From Tranquillimonas sp964472855 (lineage in GTDB: Bacteria > Pseudomonadota > Alphaproteobacteria > Rhodobacterales > Rhodobacteraceae): 64,000 nucleotides of DNA. Below are positions 8,189 through 16,000 of the stretch, piece after piece. The notes under the pieces were generated by a model. It searched no databases, was not told the origin of the DNA, and worked only from the letters and a program-made list of their open reading frames with translations. A program made the translations under genes and the position numbers. The DNA is taken from NCBI GenBank assembly GCA_964472855.1, contig CAYYMJ010000003.1, positions 33,836-97,835 of the forward strand. Direction: 5' to 3'. Position 1 is the stretch's first letter. Each line of letters starts with the position of its first letter.

Positions 8189-9169
8189 TTACTGGCCCAT
8201 CATCAGCGACATGACATCGCCCACGGTGGTGTCGCCGATCGCTTCGTCCTTGGCGGCGGCGATGGCCGGGGCCAGAGCCGCGTTCCAGCGGGCCTTTTCT
8301 TCGTCGCTGAGGTCGATGATCTCGACGCCGCCTTCGGCCGCGATCTGCAGACCACGGGCCGCGGCCCGGTCATAGAATGTGCCGCCGGCCATGGACAACG
8401 ACGCATCCGACGCGGCGCTGACCCAGCCTTGCTGTTCTTCGCTCAGGCTGTTCCAGACATCGTTGTTCATCAGCAGCACGAACGCCGACCCCGAGCCCGG
8501 GAACCATGTGGTCAGGTAATTGGCGGGCTCGTGCAGCTTGAACGAACCGATGGCCGACGGCCCGATGGCGATGGCGTCGATCACACCATTGGCTAGGTTC
8601 TGGTTGATCACGTTGACCGGCTGGGCCACGGCCGAGGCACCCAGCGCCTCGACAAAGGGCACGTCCTGCTTCGAGGTTACCCGCACCTTCATGCCGGCCA
8701 GATCCTCGAGCGTGCGCACAGGCGTGTCGCGCGTCAGCAGGATCGGCGGAGCATTGGCCCAGATCGCCAGCAGCTTGGCGTTGTATTCGCCTTCCAGCAG
8801 GTCGCGGGCCCGCAACAGCGCCTCGGTACAGGCGACCGAACTGGTGCAGACGTCCGGCAGCGTGACGACATTGGTCAGCGGGAACACGTCACCGGTATAG
8901 CCGGGCAGCGTGAAAACGATGTCGGCGACGCCGTCCAGCAGAATCGCATACTGTTTCGGCGGAACCGAATTCAGCGCCCCGCCCGGAAACTGGCGAACCG
9001 TCATTTCGCCGCCCGACACTTCGGCCAGCTTGTCCGCGAACGGTGTGAACACGGCGGCGTTCATCGGGTGTTTCGGTCCCATGAAATAGGCCAACGACAG
9101 TTCCGACGCGCCGGCCGCGCCCCCGAACGCCAAGGCGGCGCCGACGGCAAGCCCCAGGAATTTCCGCAT
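8189..9169 (-). CDS. TRAP transporter solute-binding protein (DctP family)
   Basis: This 326-residue secreted protein has a signal peptide (MRKFLGLAVGAALAFGGAAGA) followed by a DctP-type binding protein: YFMGPKHPMNAAVF near the N-terminus, FPGGALNSVPPKQYAILLDG, and DLAGMKVRV, where the family's ligand-binding Arg is expected. It collects the substrate in the periplasm for the two permeases encoded downstream. GGGAGA is 7 bp before the ATG. It resembles the TRAP subfamily usually paired with dicarboxylate, keto acid or amino-acid-derived ligands; I cannot name the ligand. Confidence 0.9.
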   Translation of the reverse strand: MRKFLGLAVGAALAFGGAAGASELSLAYFMGPKHPMNAAVFTPFADKLAEVSGGEMTVRQFPGGALNSVPPKQYAILLDGVADIVFTLPGYTGDVFPLTNVVTLPDVCTSSVACTEALLRARDLLEGEYNAKLLAIWANAPPILLTRDTPVRTLEDLAGMKVRVTSKQDVPFVEALGASAVAQPVNVINQNLANGVIDAIAIGPSAIGSFKLHEPANYLTTWFPGSGSAFVLLMNNDVWNSLSEEQQGWVSAASDASLSMAGGTFYDRAAARGLQIAAEGGVEIIDLSDEEKARWNAALAPAIAAAKDEAIGDTTVGDVMSLMMGQ

Positions 9170-9283
9170 GGTCGATTCTCCCTTTTGTCCTGACCGTTGA
9201 CACTTGCCATCAGGCGGACACGGTCGATTGCAGGCCAAGGTTACGCGGGAAAATGCGGTCCACAAAGCAAATTGGCGTGCGCC

Positions 9284-9297
9284 GTTGCGTAGACAAC
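9284..9297. promoter_or_regulatory. Imperfect palindrome upstream of TRAP operon
   Basis: GTTGCGTAGACAAC has inverted arms GTTG/CAAC and lies about 115 bp upstream of the dctP start, between it and the aminotransferase stop. Its shape resembles sites bound by GntR-type regulators, but there is no second copy and no local GntR gene, so this is tentative. I see nothing else in 9170-9419 beyond the expected dctP promoter. Confidence 0.25.
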
Positions 9298-9419
9298 CAG
9301 CCGTTTGCGCACGCGCACCGGCGCAGATGCGGGGCCGGTCGCGCCCGGCAGCCCCGGTTTCAGGCCCCGACGCCAGCGGCCACCACGCGCGCAAAAGGGT
9401 GGCCGGAACGCCGGCCGGA

Positions 9420-10364
9420 TCAGCCGCGCGCCGCCCGCTGCCGCGCCACGTCGCGCGCAACAAGGTCGCGGTAAAGTTCGCGCAATTTCAGCGTCACGGG
9501 CCCCGCCCCCTGCCCGTTGCCGATGGTCCGGCCGTCGATTTCGGCCACCGGGGTCTGGGCGCCGAAGGTGCCGGTCAGAAAGGCTTCGTCGGCGCCATAG
9601 GCTTCGTAGAGCGAGAAATTCTTCTCGCGCACCGCAATGGCGTTTTCCCGGCAAAGGTCGATGATCTTCTGCCGGGTCACACCGTTCATGCAATAGTCGC
9701 CGGTCGAGGTCCAAACCTCGCCACGGCGCACGATGAAGAAGTTGCAGGCGTTGGTGGTGTTCACAAAGCCATGCGGGTCCAGCATCAGCGCCTCGTCGGC
9801 GCCGGCCTGCTCGGCCTGCAGGCAGGCGATGACGCAGTTCAGCTTGGAATGGCTGTTGAATTTCGGATCCTGGCTGGTGGGCAACCCGCGCACCTGCGGC
9901 ACCGACGCCAGCCGGATACCGCTGTTCAGAAGATGCGCCGCCGGCCTTGAATGCTCGACAATCGCCACGACGGTCGGCCCGAACCGGCTGAGCGCCGGGT
10001 GCTGAAACGGCTTGGCCTTGCGCCCGCGCGTGACCATCAGGCGGCAGTGGGCGTCGGTCGTGATGCCGTTGGCCCGGGCGGTGCGGTCAAGAATGGCGCG
10101 CAGCCCGTCCCGGCCATGCCCGATGTCCAGCGCCACCGCCTTGCAGCTGTCAAACAGCCGGTCCATGTGGTCGTCGAAAAAGGCCCACTGGCCATCGTAA
10201 AGGCGCAGCCCTTCCCACATGCCGTCGCCCAGCAGGAAGCCGCTGTCATAAACCGACACCACCGCCTGCGCCTTGGGAACGATGTCACCGTTCACATAGA
10301 TCACGATGTCGTCGTTGCGCGGGTCGGTGTCCGCGTCATGGGTGCTGGGGGCTTGATCGATCAT
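9420..10364 (-). CDS. Class IV (fold type IV) PLP aminotransferase, branched-chain / D-amino acid type
   Basis: This 314-residue enzyme has the layout of the branched-chain / D-alanine aminotransferase family: IVIYVNGDIVPKAQAVVSVYD with GFLLGDGMWEGLR at the N-terminus, the PLP-lysine region DPKFNSHSKLNCV, and ADEALMLDPHGFVNTTNACN. In this last block most relatives have Glu (V-T-E-x-x-x-x-N), which contacts the PLP pyridine nitrogen; here the position appears to be Thr. GGTGAG precedes the ATG. It lies upstream of and co-directional with the TRAP operon, so it may process the imported compound or its keto acid. Substrate unknown. Confidence 0.85.
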   Translation of the reverse strand: MIDQAPSTHDADTDPRNDDIVIYVNGDIVPKAQAVVSVYDSGFLLGDGMWEGLRLYDGQWAFFDDHMDRLFDSCKAVALDIGHGRDGLRAILDRTARANGITTDAHCRLMVTRGRKAKPFQHPALSRFGPTVVAIVEHSRPAAHLLNSGIRLASVPQVRGLPTSQDPKFNSHSKLNCVIACLQAEQAGADEALMLDPHGFVNTTNACNFFIVRRGEVWTSTGDYCMNGVTRQKIIDLCRENAIAVREKNFSLYEAYGADEAFLTGTFGAQTPVAEIDGRTIGNGQGAGPVTLKLRELYRDLVARDVARQRAARG

Positions 10365-10441
10365 GCAGGCTCACCGTTGGGCTTTGGCCCGACGTGACGC
10401 CATTTGCGCGCAACCGTCCAGCGAAAACCCGTGCCGGTCCG

Positions 10442-10601
10442 TCAGGTGCGCAGACCAGTCGCGTTGTCAAAGGTGTGAATCAGCGCCGGGTCGATGTTGA
10501 AATGCATCGCGTCGCCCATCTTCCCGGCCCGGGGCCCTGCCGTCCCGGTGATGAATTCCCGGCCCTCGCGGCCTGCCACCAACGGCGGCGCGAGGTGGTC
10601 T
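10442..10601 (-). pseudogene. 3' remnant of a sugar ABC transporter ATPase gene (UgpC/MsmX family)
   Basis: The complement encodes about 52 codons ending ...GDAMHFNIDPALIHTFD and a short tail before the stop at 10442. This is the characteristic C-terminal regulatory-domain end of UgpC-type sugar ABC ATPases. There is no start, no Walker motifs and no upstream part: an in-frame TGA lies at about 10602 and the 128-bp repeat begins at 10617. The rest of the gene is not found in 10745-10841. It is therefore a truncated relic, probably broken when the repeat or a linked rearrangement arrived. It is not derived from the intact ATPase at 53983, whose C-terminus differs. The remaining parts of this gene-free stretch (10365-10441, 10745-10841) show nothing else recognisable. 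Confidence 0.7.
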
Positions 10602-10616
10602 CATCAGGCATCAACT

Positions 10617-10744
10617 CGTGGGTAGACCGAAACATTTGAACCCCGCCGCCGGGCGCAGGCTTTGACCATAAACCATTCAAATGATTTGATCAGTTGATGC
10701 ATAGTGAAGATAGTGGTGGCTCGAAACGTCAGATTCGATCCACC
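10617..10744 (-). repeat. 128-bp MITE-like repeat, copy 2 (inverted)
   Basis: This is the reverse-complement partner of the element at 6145-6272, differing at about 12 of 128 positions. Its ends have drifted (CGTGGGTAGA and TCGATCCACC), so the terminal repeats are no longer perfect, and the internal CATTTGAA/TTCAAATG pair is shortened. It lies 15 bp from the ABC ATPase remnant and 97 bp from the aldo/keto reductase stop. The two copies bracket the TRAP-aminotransferase block in inverted orientation. Confidence 0.75.
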
Positions 10745-10841
10745 AGGTCGAGGTCGTCGCCTCGCGCGGCCAAGCGCCGGGCACAGGCATTCCTGATGGC
10801 TGATTGGGCCCGGTCAGGGCGTTAACCATGCTCGCCCGCGA

Positions 10842-11660
10842 TCAGTCCCATTCCGGGGCCCAGACAACCTTGTCCGAGGTGACGATGCGGTGACCTGTCC
10901 GGCCCAGTGCGTCGATCCGGGCCATGTCGACGTTGGACAGCGCAAAGTCCATGATGTCAAAATTGGCGCGGATATTGGCCGGCTTGGTGGACATGGTGTT
11001 CATGCTGACCCCCTTTTGCAGGATCCAGCGCAGCGTGACCTGCGCCGCCGACTTGCCGTGCGGCGCGCCGATATCGGCAAACAGCGGATGGTCAAACACC
11101 GCCCCACGCGCCACCGAGCAGTAAGACGAGATCGGCACACCCATCGCGCTGGCCGCGGCCAGCAGGCGGCTTTGGTCCAACAGCGGATGAAATTCGATCT
11201 GGTTGGTAGACAGCGGCGTCGCGAGCGTATCCAGTGCGGTGCGCAACATGGCGCTGGTATAGTTCGACACGCCGATATGGCGCGCCAAGCCGCGGTCGTG
11301 GGCCGCCTGCAGCAGTTTCAGCGACGCCGCGACCACGCCATCCTCGGGCGGCCAGTGCAGCAGCAGGACATCCACCTGCGCCAGCCCCAGGTCTTTCAGG
11401 CTGCGTTCGACCGACGGCAGAAACCGGGTTTGCGAAAAATTGTCCGGGTGCACCTTGGTCGTGACGCAAAAGGCGTCACGCGGCAGGCCCGCGTTGCGCA
11501 GCGCCTGCCCGGTCTCGGCCTCGTTTCCATACATCTGGGCGGTGTCGATCGCGCGATACCCGGTCTCGATCGCGGTTTCGATGGTCGCGATGCCGTCCTT
11601 GCCCGTCAGCGGATAGGTGCCAAACCCGCGTTGGTTCACGCCCTGAAAATATACGCTCAT
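10842..11660 (-). CDS. Aldo/keto reductase
   Basis: This 272-residue NADPH-dependent oxidoreductase of the AKR family shows GYRAIDTAQMYGNEAETG (Asp and Tyr of the catalytic tetrad), TTKVHPDN (Lys), LLLHWPPED (His), a central IGVSNYTSAML, and the NIRANFDIMDFALS cofactor loop near the C-terminus. It is close to the DkgA/YeaE-type short AKRs. GGAG is 6 bp from the ATG at 11660, better than for the ATG one codon upstream. It is divergent from the CoA-transferase gene across a region with two matching palindromes, so both may answer to one regulator. Substrate unknown. Confidence 0.88.
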   Translation of the reverse strand: MSVYFQGVNQRGFGTYPLTGKDGIATIETAIETGYRAIDTAQMYGNEAETGQALRNAGLPRDAFCVTTKVHPDNFSQTRFLPSVERSLKDLGLAQVDVLLLHWPPEDGVVAASLKLLQAAHDRGLARHIGVSNYTSAMLRTALDTLATPLSTNQIEFHPLLDQSRLLAAASAMGVPISSYCSVARGAVFDHPLFADIGAPHGKSAAQVTLRWILQKGVSMNTMSTKPANIRANFDIMDFALSNVDMARIDALGRTGHRIVTSDKVVWAPEWD

Positions 11661-11687
11661 CATATGCTCCGTTGACGGCAAGATTTG

Positions 11688-11701
11688 TAACTCATTGGTT
11701 A
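11688..11701. promoter_or_regulatory. Operator-like palindrome 1 (TAAC-N6-GTTA)
   Basis: TAACTCATTGGTTA, followed by CTTA, lies 27 bp upstream of the aldo/keto reductase start. It matches the second palindrome at 11787-11800 in arms and in the trailing CTTA. The form suits a dimeric TetR-type repressor; no such gene is adjacent. Confidence 0.5.
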
Positions 11702-11786
11702 CTTACCAGCACCGCCCGCCGAACGCAGCCATGTTTTTCAACATTTTTTCCGCCTTGATTCCGCGCCCCACGCCGGGCATATCTAA

Positions 11787-11800
11787 TAACCATCCGGTTA
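11787..11800. promoter_or_regulatory. Operator-like palindrome 2 (TAACC-N4-GGTTA)
   Basis: TAACCATCCGGTTA is a perfect 5-bp-arm palindrome, again followed by CTTA, 31 bp upstream of the CoA-transferase start. With the copy 99 bp away it forms a pair in the divergent promoter region. Confidence 0.55.
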
Positions 11801-11831
11801 CTTAGACCGGCGCGACACGGTGGAAGCGGCC

Positions 11832-13406
11832 ATGACATCAAAGCTGATACCAGCCGCCGCCGCGGCCCTGCAGGTGCCCGACAACGCCACCGTGGCCGTC
11901 AACTCGTCCAGCGGGCTTTGCTGCCCCGACGCCGTGCTGGCCGCGATTGGCCAGCGTTTCGACACCACCGGCACGCCGTGCAACCTGACCATGGTGCACC
12001 CGATCGCCGCCGGCGACTTTTTTGGCACCAAGGGGGTCGACCATCTTGCCCGGCCGGGCTGTATCGGCCGGATCATTGGCGGCAGCTATCCCTCGGGGCC
12101 GACCGCCGCCGAACCGCCGCTGATCTGGCAGATGATCGCGGCCGAGCAGGTGCAGGCCTATAACGTGCCTTCGGGCATCGTGTTCGACATGCTGCGCGAA
12201 GGCTCGGGCAAGCGCCCGGGCGTTCTGACCAAGGTAGGCATGGACACATTCGTCGACCCCGCTCTTGAAGGCTGCGCCATGAACCGGTCTGCCCGCGCGG
12301 CGCCGATCGTCGAGCGCTGCGAATTCCGGGGCGAGGACTGGCTGTTCTTCCCCGCGCTGCACCCGGACGTGGCGATCATCCGCGCCTCGACCGCGGACCA
12401 TCGCGGCAATCTGAGCTTCGAATCCGAGGGCGCCTATCTGGGCGCCACCGAAATGGCGCTGGCGGCCCGCAACTCGGGCGGTATCGTGATCGCGCAGGCG
12501 CGCCGGGTGGTCGAAAACGGAACGATCCGGCCCCATGACGTGCGCGTTCCCGGCATTCTGGTCGACCACGTGGTCGAAACCCCCGATATGCTGCAAACCA
12601 CGGCCACCGAATATGACCCCGCCATTTCCGGTCAGCAGACCCGGGCGCTGGACAGTTTCGACATCCCCGAATTCGGTATCCCAAAGGTCATCGCCCGGCG
12701 TGTCGCGCAGGAATTGCACGCCGGCTGGGCGGTCAATATCGGCTTTGGCGTCTCGGCCAACGTGCCGCGCATATTTCTTGAGGAAGGCCAGCACGGCAGC
12801 GTCACCTGGGTGATCGAGCAGGGGGCCGTCGGCGGCGTGCCCCTGCTGGGTTTCAAGTTCGGTTGCGCCGCCAATGCCGAGGCCTTCGTCGCCTCGCCGC
12901 ACCAGTTCGCCTATTTCCAGGCCGGCGGCTTTGACTGTTCGCTGTTGTCCTTTCTCGAGGTCGGATCGGACGGGTCGGTCAATGTCTCGCGGTTGGCGGC
13001 AACGCCGCATCGCACCGCCGGCGCCGGCGGTTTTGTCGACATCACCGCCCGGGCCCGGCGCATCGTGTTTTCGGGCACCTTCAACGCCGGGGCCCGCACG
13101 CATGTCGCTGACGGCAAGCTGGTGATCGAAAAAGAGGGGCACATCGCGAAATTCGTGGACCGGGTCGACCAGGTCACCTTTTCCGGACCGCGTGCCGTGG
13201 CGCAGGGCCAAAACGCGCTTTATGTGACCGAGCGTTGTGTGATCCGGCTGGGCGATGACGGGCTGACGGTCGAGGAAATTGCCCCCGGCATCGACCTTGG
13301 GCGTGATGTCATCGACCGGTCCCCTGCCCGGCTGAACGTTTCGCCCAATCTGCGCGAGATGGACCCCGCGCTGTTTCGCCCCGATCCGATCGGATTGCGG
13401 CCATGA
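11832..13406 (+). CDS. Acyl-CoA:acetate/3-ketoacid CoA-transferase, fused subunits (YdiF/AtoDA type)
   Basis: This 524-residue protein has the two CoA-transferase family I domains in one chain, as in YdiF and propionate CoA-transferases. The N-terminal half carries AIGQRFDTTGTPCNLTMVHP and the GGSYPSGP segment; the C-terminal half carries VTWVIEQGAVGGVP, whose Glu in the E-x-G-x-x-G motif is the expected catalytic residue forming the glutamyl-CoA intermediate. It should move CoA between a carboxylic acid and an acyl-CoA. The ATG at 11832 has GGTGGAAG upstream and is preferred over codons further up. It is coupled to the enoyl-CoA hydratase gene by a 4-bp ATGA overlap, so it may activate the acid that enters that step. 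Confidence 0.88.
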   Translation: MTSKLIPAAAAALQVPDNATVAVNSSSGLCCPDAVLAAIGQRFDTTGTPCNLTMVHPIAAGDFFGTKGVDHLARPGCIGRIIGGSYPSGPTAAEPPLIWQMIAAEQVQAYNVPSGIVFDMLREGSGKRPGVLTKVGMDTFVDPALEGCAMNRSARAAPIVERCEFRGEDWLFFPALHPDVAIIRASTADHRGNLSFESEGAYLGATEMALAARNSGGIVIAQARRVVENGTIRPHDVRVPGILVDHVVETPDMLQTTATEYDPAISGQQTRALDSFDIPEFGIPKVIARRVAQELHAGWAVNIGFGVSANVPRIFLEEGQHGSVTWVIEQGAVGGVPLLGFKFGCAANAEAFVASPHQFAYFQAGGFDCSLLSFLEVGSDGSVNVSRLAATPHRTAGAGGFVDITARARRIVFSGTFNAGARTHVADGKLVIEKEGHIAKFVDRVDQVTFSGPRAVAQGQNALYVTERCVIRLGDDGLTVEEIAPGIDLGRDVIDRSPARLNVSPNLREMDPALFRPDPIGLRP

Positions 13407-14164
13407 CCGAACGTGTGCGGCTGACCCAGGACAACGGCGTGGCGCTGCTGCTGCTGGACCGGGCCGACAAGCTGAACGCGCTTGACCTCGACATGGTGCG
13501 CGCTCTGGGCGACCGCTGCCGCGAGATCGAGCGCAGCAATGCCCGCGTCGTGCTGCTGTCAGGGGCCGGCAAGGCCTTTTGCGCCGGCGGAGATATCGCG
13601 GCATGGTCGGCCCTGTCACCCGAGGAATTCGGCCGTTTCTGGCTGCGCGAGGGGCACGCGGCGTTCGACGCGCTGGCGCGGCTGCGCCAGCCGGTGATCG
13701 CGGTGCTCGATGGCCACGCGCTGGGCGGGGGGCTGGAACTGGCCGCCTGTGCCGACCTGCGCATCGCCGAGGCACATATCCGCGTCGGACAGCCCGAATC
13801 CGGGCTGGGCATCGTGCCTGGCTGGTCGGGCACGCAGCGCGCGGTGCGCCGCTTTGGCGCCCAGACGGTGCGGCGCATGGCGCTGATGGGCGAGGTATTC
13901 TCGGCCGACGCCGCCCTGCAACTGGGTATCGTCGACCGGGTTGTGCCCACCGGCACGGCCATGGCCGCCGCCCGGGGCGTGGCGCAACAGCTGTTGCAGC
14001 GCGGCGGCCGGGCCAGCGAACTGATCAAGATGATGATCAACGCAGCCGAGGGCGAAGACCGTGAGCGGGTCATCGACACGCTGGCCGGAACGGTGGCGGC
14101 GGGCTCGGCCGAGCTGGCCGAAGGGCTGGACGCCTTCCGCCAGCGCCGCCCGCCGCAATTTTAG
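13403..14164 (+). CDS. Enoyl-CoA hydratase/isomerase family protein
   Basis: This 253-residue crotonase-fold enzyme has the oxyanion-hole segment LSGAGKAFCAGGDIAAWS and the second oxyanion/active-site block LDGHALGGGLELAACADLRI. In QPESGLGIVPGWSGT the first catalytic Glu of true hydratases is retained (PESGLGI). It should hydrate or isomerise an enoyl-CoA. It overlaps the CoA-transferase stop by ATGA, so the pair likely forms a short acid-activation and beta-oxidation-like operon. Exact substrate unknown. Confidence 0.88.
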   Translation: MTERVRLTQDNGVALLLLDRADKLNALDLDMVRALGDRCREIERSNARVVLLSGAGKAFCAGGDIAAWSALSPEEFGRFWLREGHAAFDALARLRQPVIAVLDGHALGGGLELAACADLRIAEAHIRVGQPESGLGIVPGWSGTQRAVRRFGAQTVRRMALMGEVFSADAALQLGIVDRVVPTGTAMAAARGVAQQLLQRGGRASELIKMMINAAEGEDRERVIDTLAGTVAAGSAELAEGLDAFRQRRPPQF

Positions 14165-14178
14165 AATTCCCCGGCCCG

Positions 14179-14220
14179 CGCCCGGCCCTCGCCCGGCCCT
14201 CGCCCCGCCCTCGCCTGCCC
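14179..14220. repeat. C-rich 11-bp tandem repeat
   Basis: The plus strand has CGCCCGGCCCT twice, then CGCCCCGCCCT, then a partial CGCCTGCCC: about 3.8 units of 11 bp just after the hydratase stop. The stretch is C-rich with few G, so the transcript could serve as a Rho-loading site, but this is inference; it may be simple replication slippage. Confidence 0.5.
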
Positions 14221-14243
14221 GCGATATGACAAAGCCCGCCCAT

Positions 14244-14293
14244 TTTGGTTCATTTTTGGGCTAAAAAAACAATTTTGGCGAAAAATTGGTTCA
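14244..14293 (+). promoter_or_regulatory. amtB upstream region with TTTGGnTCA boxes
   Basis: A strikingly A/T-rich tract in otherwise GC-rich DNA holds TTTGGTTCA (14244-14252), a following TTTTTGGGCT, and ATTGGTTCA (14285-14293). The same TTTGGnTCA element occurs four times in front of the gntR gene at 33894. It is likely a promoter/operator region for amtB and gmaS. A sigma-54 promoter was looked for but the GG/GC spacing is wrong. Confidence 0.45.
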
Positions 14294-14355
14294 GTGTAGC
14301 CTGCACGCGGGCCAAGGCCCGAAAAAAACGCAATGGGACAAGACAGGGTAGATAA

Positions 14356-15732
14356 ATGGAACAGCAACTCGCTGAACTCGCCGCGAAGGTGGCGGAGTTA
14401 GAGGCGCAAGCCAGTGTGACGAACACCATGTTCGCCGAGACCTATTACTACATAACCATCCCGCTGATGGTGATGATCCATGCGGGTTTCCTTGCCTATG
14501 AAATGGGCGCGTCGCGGCAAAAGAACGCGCTGGCGTCGGGGATCAAGAACATCCTTGCCTTCGCCTTCATGATGCCGACCTTCTATTTCTTCGGCTGGTG
14601 GATCTACTGGGGTCTTCCGACGGGCATTACGCTCAGCGCCGGCGCCATGGGCATTTCGGGCGCCGAATATGCCGCCTTCGCCTGGCCCTGGTCTGAAAGT
14701 GCCGGTCCGAACCTGGCCGATCAGGCCACCGGTGTGTTCTGGGGCGCCTTTGCCCTGTTCGCCGCGACGACAGCGTCAATCTTTTCGGGCGCGGTCATCG
14801 AACGCATCCAGACCGCCGGCTTCATCATCCTCGCGGTGGTTCTGGGGTCGTTTGCCTGGGTCGTGGCGGCGGCATGGGGCTGGCATGCCGATGGCTGGCT
14901 GGTCACCAAGTTCGGTGTCCATGACTTCGGCGCCGCCGGGCTGGTGCACGCGGTTGCCGGTTTCTTTGCCCTGGGCGTGCTGATCAACCTCGGCCCGCGC
15001 ATCGGCAAGTTCAACGCCGACGGCAGCGCCAATCACATCGGCGGGCACAACATGCCCTTCACCGTGACCGGCCTGATGATGATCATCGTCGGCTTCTTCG
15101 GCTTCCTGATGGCCTGTATCATCGTCCCCGGCGAAACCTGGAGCTGGTATGCCGACAAGGCGACGTCCATCTACGGCACACCGATGACCCTGTCATCGCT
15201 GGCCTTCAACGTCCTGATGGGCATGTCAGGCGGCATCATCGGCGCCTATGTCATCGCGCGCGAGCCGTTCTTCATGATGTCGGGCGCTCTGGCCGGTATC
15301 ATCGCCACCGCCTCGGGTCTTGACGTCTACGATCCGTCGCTGGCCTTCATCATGGGCTTTGGCGGCGGGCTGTTGCTGGTTCCCTGCTACAACTGGCTGG
15401 AACGGCGCGGCATCGACGACGCGGTCGGCGCGGTCACGGTGCATGGCACGGTCGGCATTTTCGGTGTCATCATGTTCGGCATCTGGGGCGCGGGGCTTCC
15501 GGCGCTTCAGGGTGAAGGCGCGGCGACCGTGTCGCTGATCGGCCAGATCGTCGGCGCGATCGTCTTCGCGCTGCTGGGATTTGTGCCGGGCTATGTGGTC
15601 AGCTGGATCCTGAATGCGGTTGGCATGCTGCGGGTCAGCGAAGAGGCCGAAATTGCCGGTCTCGACCCGACCAAGGTGCCGATGCTGGCCTACCCCGAGG
15701 GCATAACGGCCTCGGCCGCGCACAACCAGTAA
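14356..15732 (+). CDS. amtB: AmtB-type ammonium (possibly methylammonium) transporter
   Basis: This 458-residue inner-membrane protein has about eleven transmembrane helices. HAGFLAYEMGASRQKN (42-57) and the twin pore histidines in GLVHAVAGF (H198) and TVHGTVGIFG (H363) identify the Amt/Mep/Rh family. The first 22 residues form a short leucine-heptad helix (QLAELAAKVAELEAQ), unlike the signal-like N-terminus of Escherichia coli AmtB. No GlnK gene accompanies it; instead a 55-residue membrane protein and gmaS follow. In this context it may import methylammonium as well as ammonium, which is inference. Confidence 0.92.
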   Translation: MEQQLAELAAKVAELEAQASVTNTMFAETYYYITIPLMVMIHAGFLAYEMGASRQKNALASGIKNILAFAFMMPTFYFFGWWIYWGLPTGITLSAGAMGISGAEYAAFAWPWSESAGPNLADQATGVFWGAFALFAATTASIFSGAVIERIQTAGFIILAVVLGSFAWVVAAAWGWHADGWLVTKFGVHDFGAAGLVHAVAGFFALGVLINLGPRIGKFNADGSANHIGGHNMPFTVTGLMMIIVGFFGFLMACIIVPGETWSWYADKATSIYGTPMTLSSLAFNVLMGMSGGIIGAYVIAREPFFMMSGALAGIIATASGLDVYDPSLAFIMGFGGGLLLVPCYNWLERRGIDDAVGAVTVHGTVGIFGVIMFGIWGAGLPALQGEGAATVSLIGQIVGAIVFALLGFVPGYVVSWILNAVGMLRVSEEAEIAGLDPTKVPMLAYPEGITASAAHNQ

Positions 15733-15757
15733 CAGTCAAGCACAGGAGTAATCTGAA

Positions 15758-15925
15758 ATGGGATTCAGTCTCGCAAGCACCGAAGAAATGGCCGGTGCGA
15801 TCTTCATGGGTGCCGGCGGCAGCATGCCGGTCATCTGGGCCCTGATCGCGGCGGCGATTTGCGTCTTCGCCATCTGGTCGGGTAACAAGCATGAACATGA
15901 CGCCTACAAGAAGCTGAAAAAGTAA
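15758..15925 (+). CDS. Small single-span membrane protein between amtB and gmaS
   Basis: A 55-codon gene with an AGGAG site 8-9 bp before its ATG starts 26 bp after the amtB stop. The product opens MGFSLASTEEMAGAIFMGAG, has one hydrophobic helix (about 22-41, PVIWALIAAAICVFAIWSG) and a basic, cytosolic-looking tail ending KKLKK. It is followed directly by a strong terminator. I do not recognise a family. The good ribosome site, position in the amtB operon and sensible topology argue that it is real; a role as an accessory to the transporter is a guess. Confidence 0.75.
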   Translation: MGFSLASTEEMAGAIFMGAGGSMPVIWALIAAAICVFAIWSGNKHEHDAYKKLKK

Positions 15926-15943
15926 CGGCCCAGCCGTTTCTTG

Positions 15944-15974
15944 AAGGGCCACCCGGGCGGGTGGCCCTTTTTTT
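15944..15974 (+). terminator. Rho-independent terminator after amtB - orf55
   Basis: An 11-bp perfect stem (AAGGGCCACCC / GGGTGGCCCTT) with a GGGC loop is followed by seven T residues in total. It lies 18 bp after the small gene and 27 bp before the gmaS start, so it separates or attenuates the two. Confidence 0.92.
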
Positions 15975-16000
15975 GACCGCGCACGAAAATGGGGATCGAC

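Noticed and set aside
6145..10744. Composite transposon carrying the TRAP genes
   Set aside because: Inverted repeats bracket the block, but there is no transposase and no target-site duplication, so only the repeats themselves are reported as elements.
11838..13775. A 645-codon minus-strand frame
   Set aside because: It is antisense to the CoA-transferase and enoyl-CoA hydratase genes, is rich in Arg, Gly and His without any motif, and has no ribosome site.
14276..14291. Sigma-54 promoter before amtB
   Set aside because: TTGGCG...TTGG resembles -24/-12 elements but the spacing is one base short and the -12 GC is missing; no NtrC site was found.
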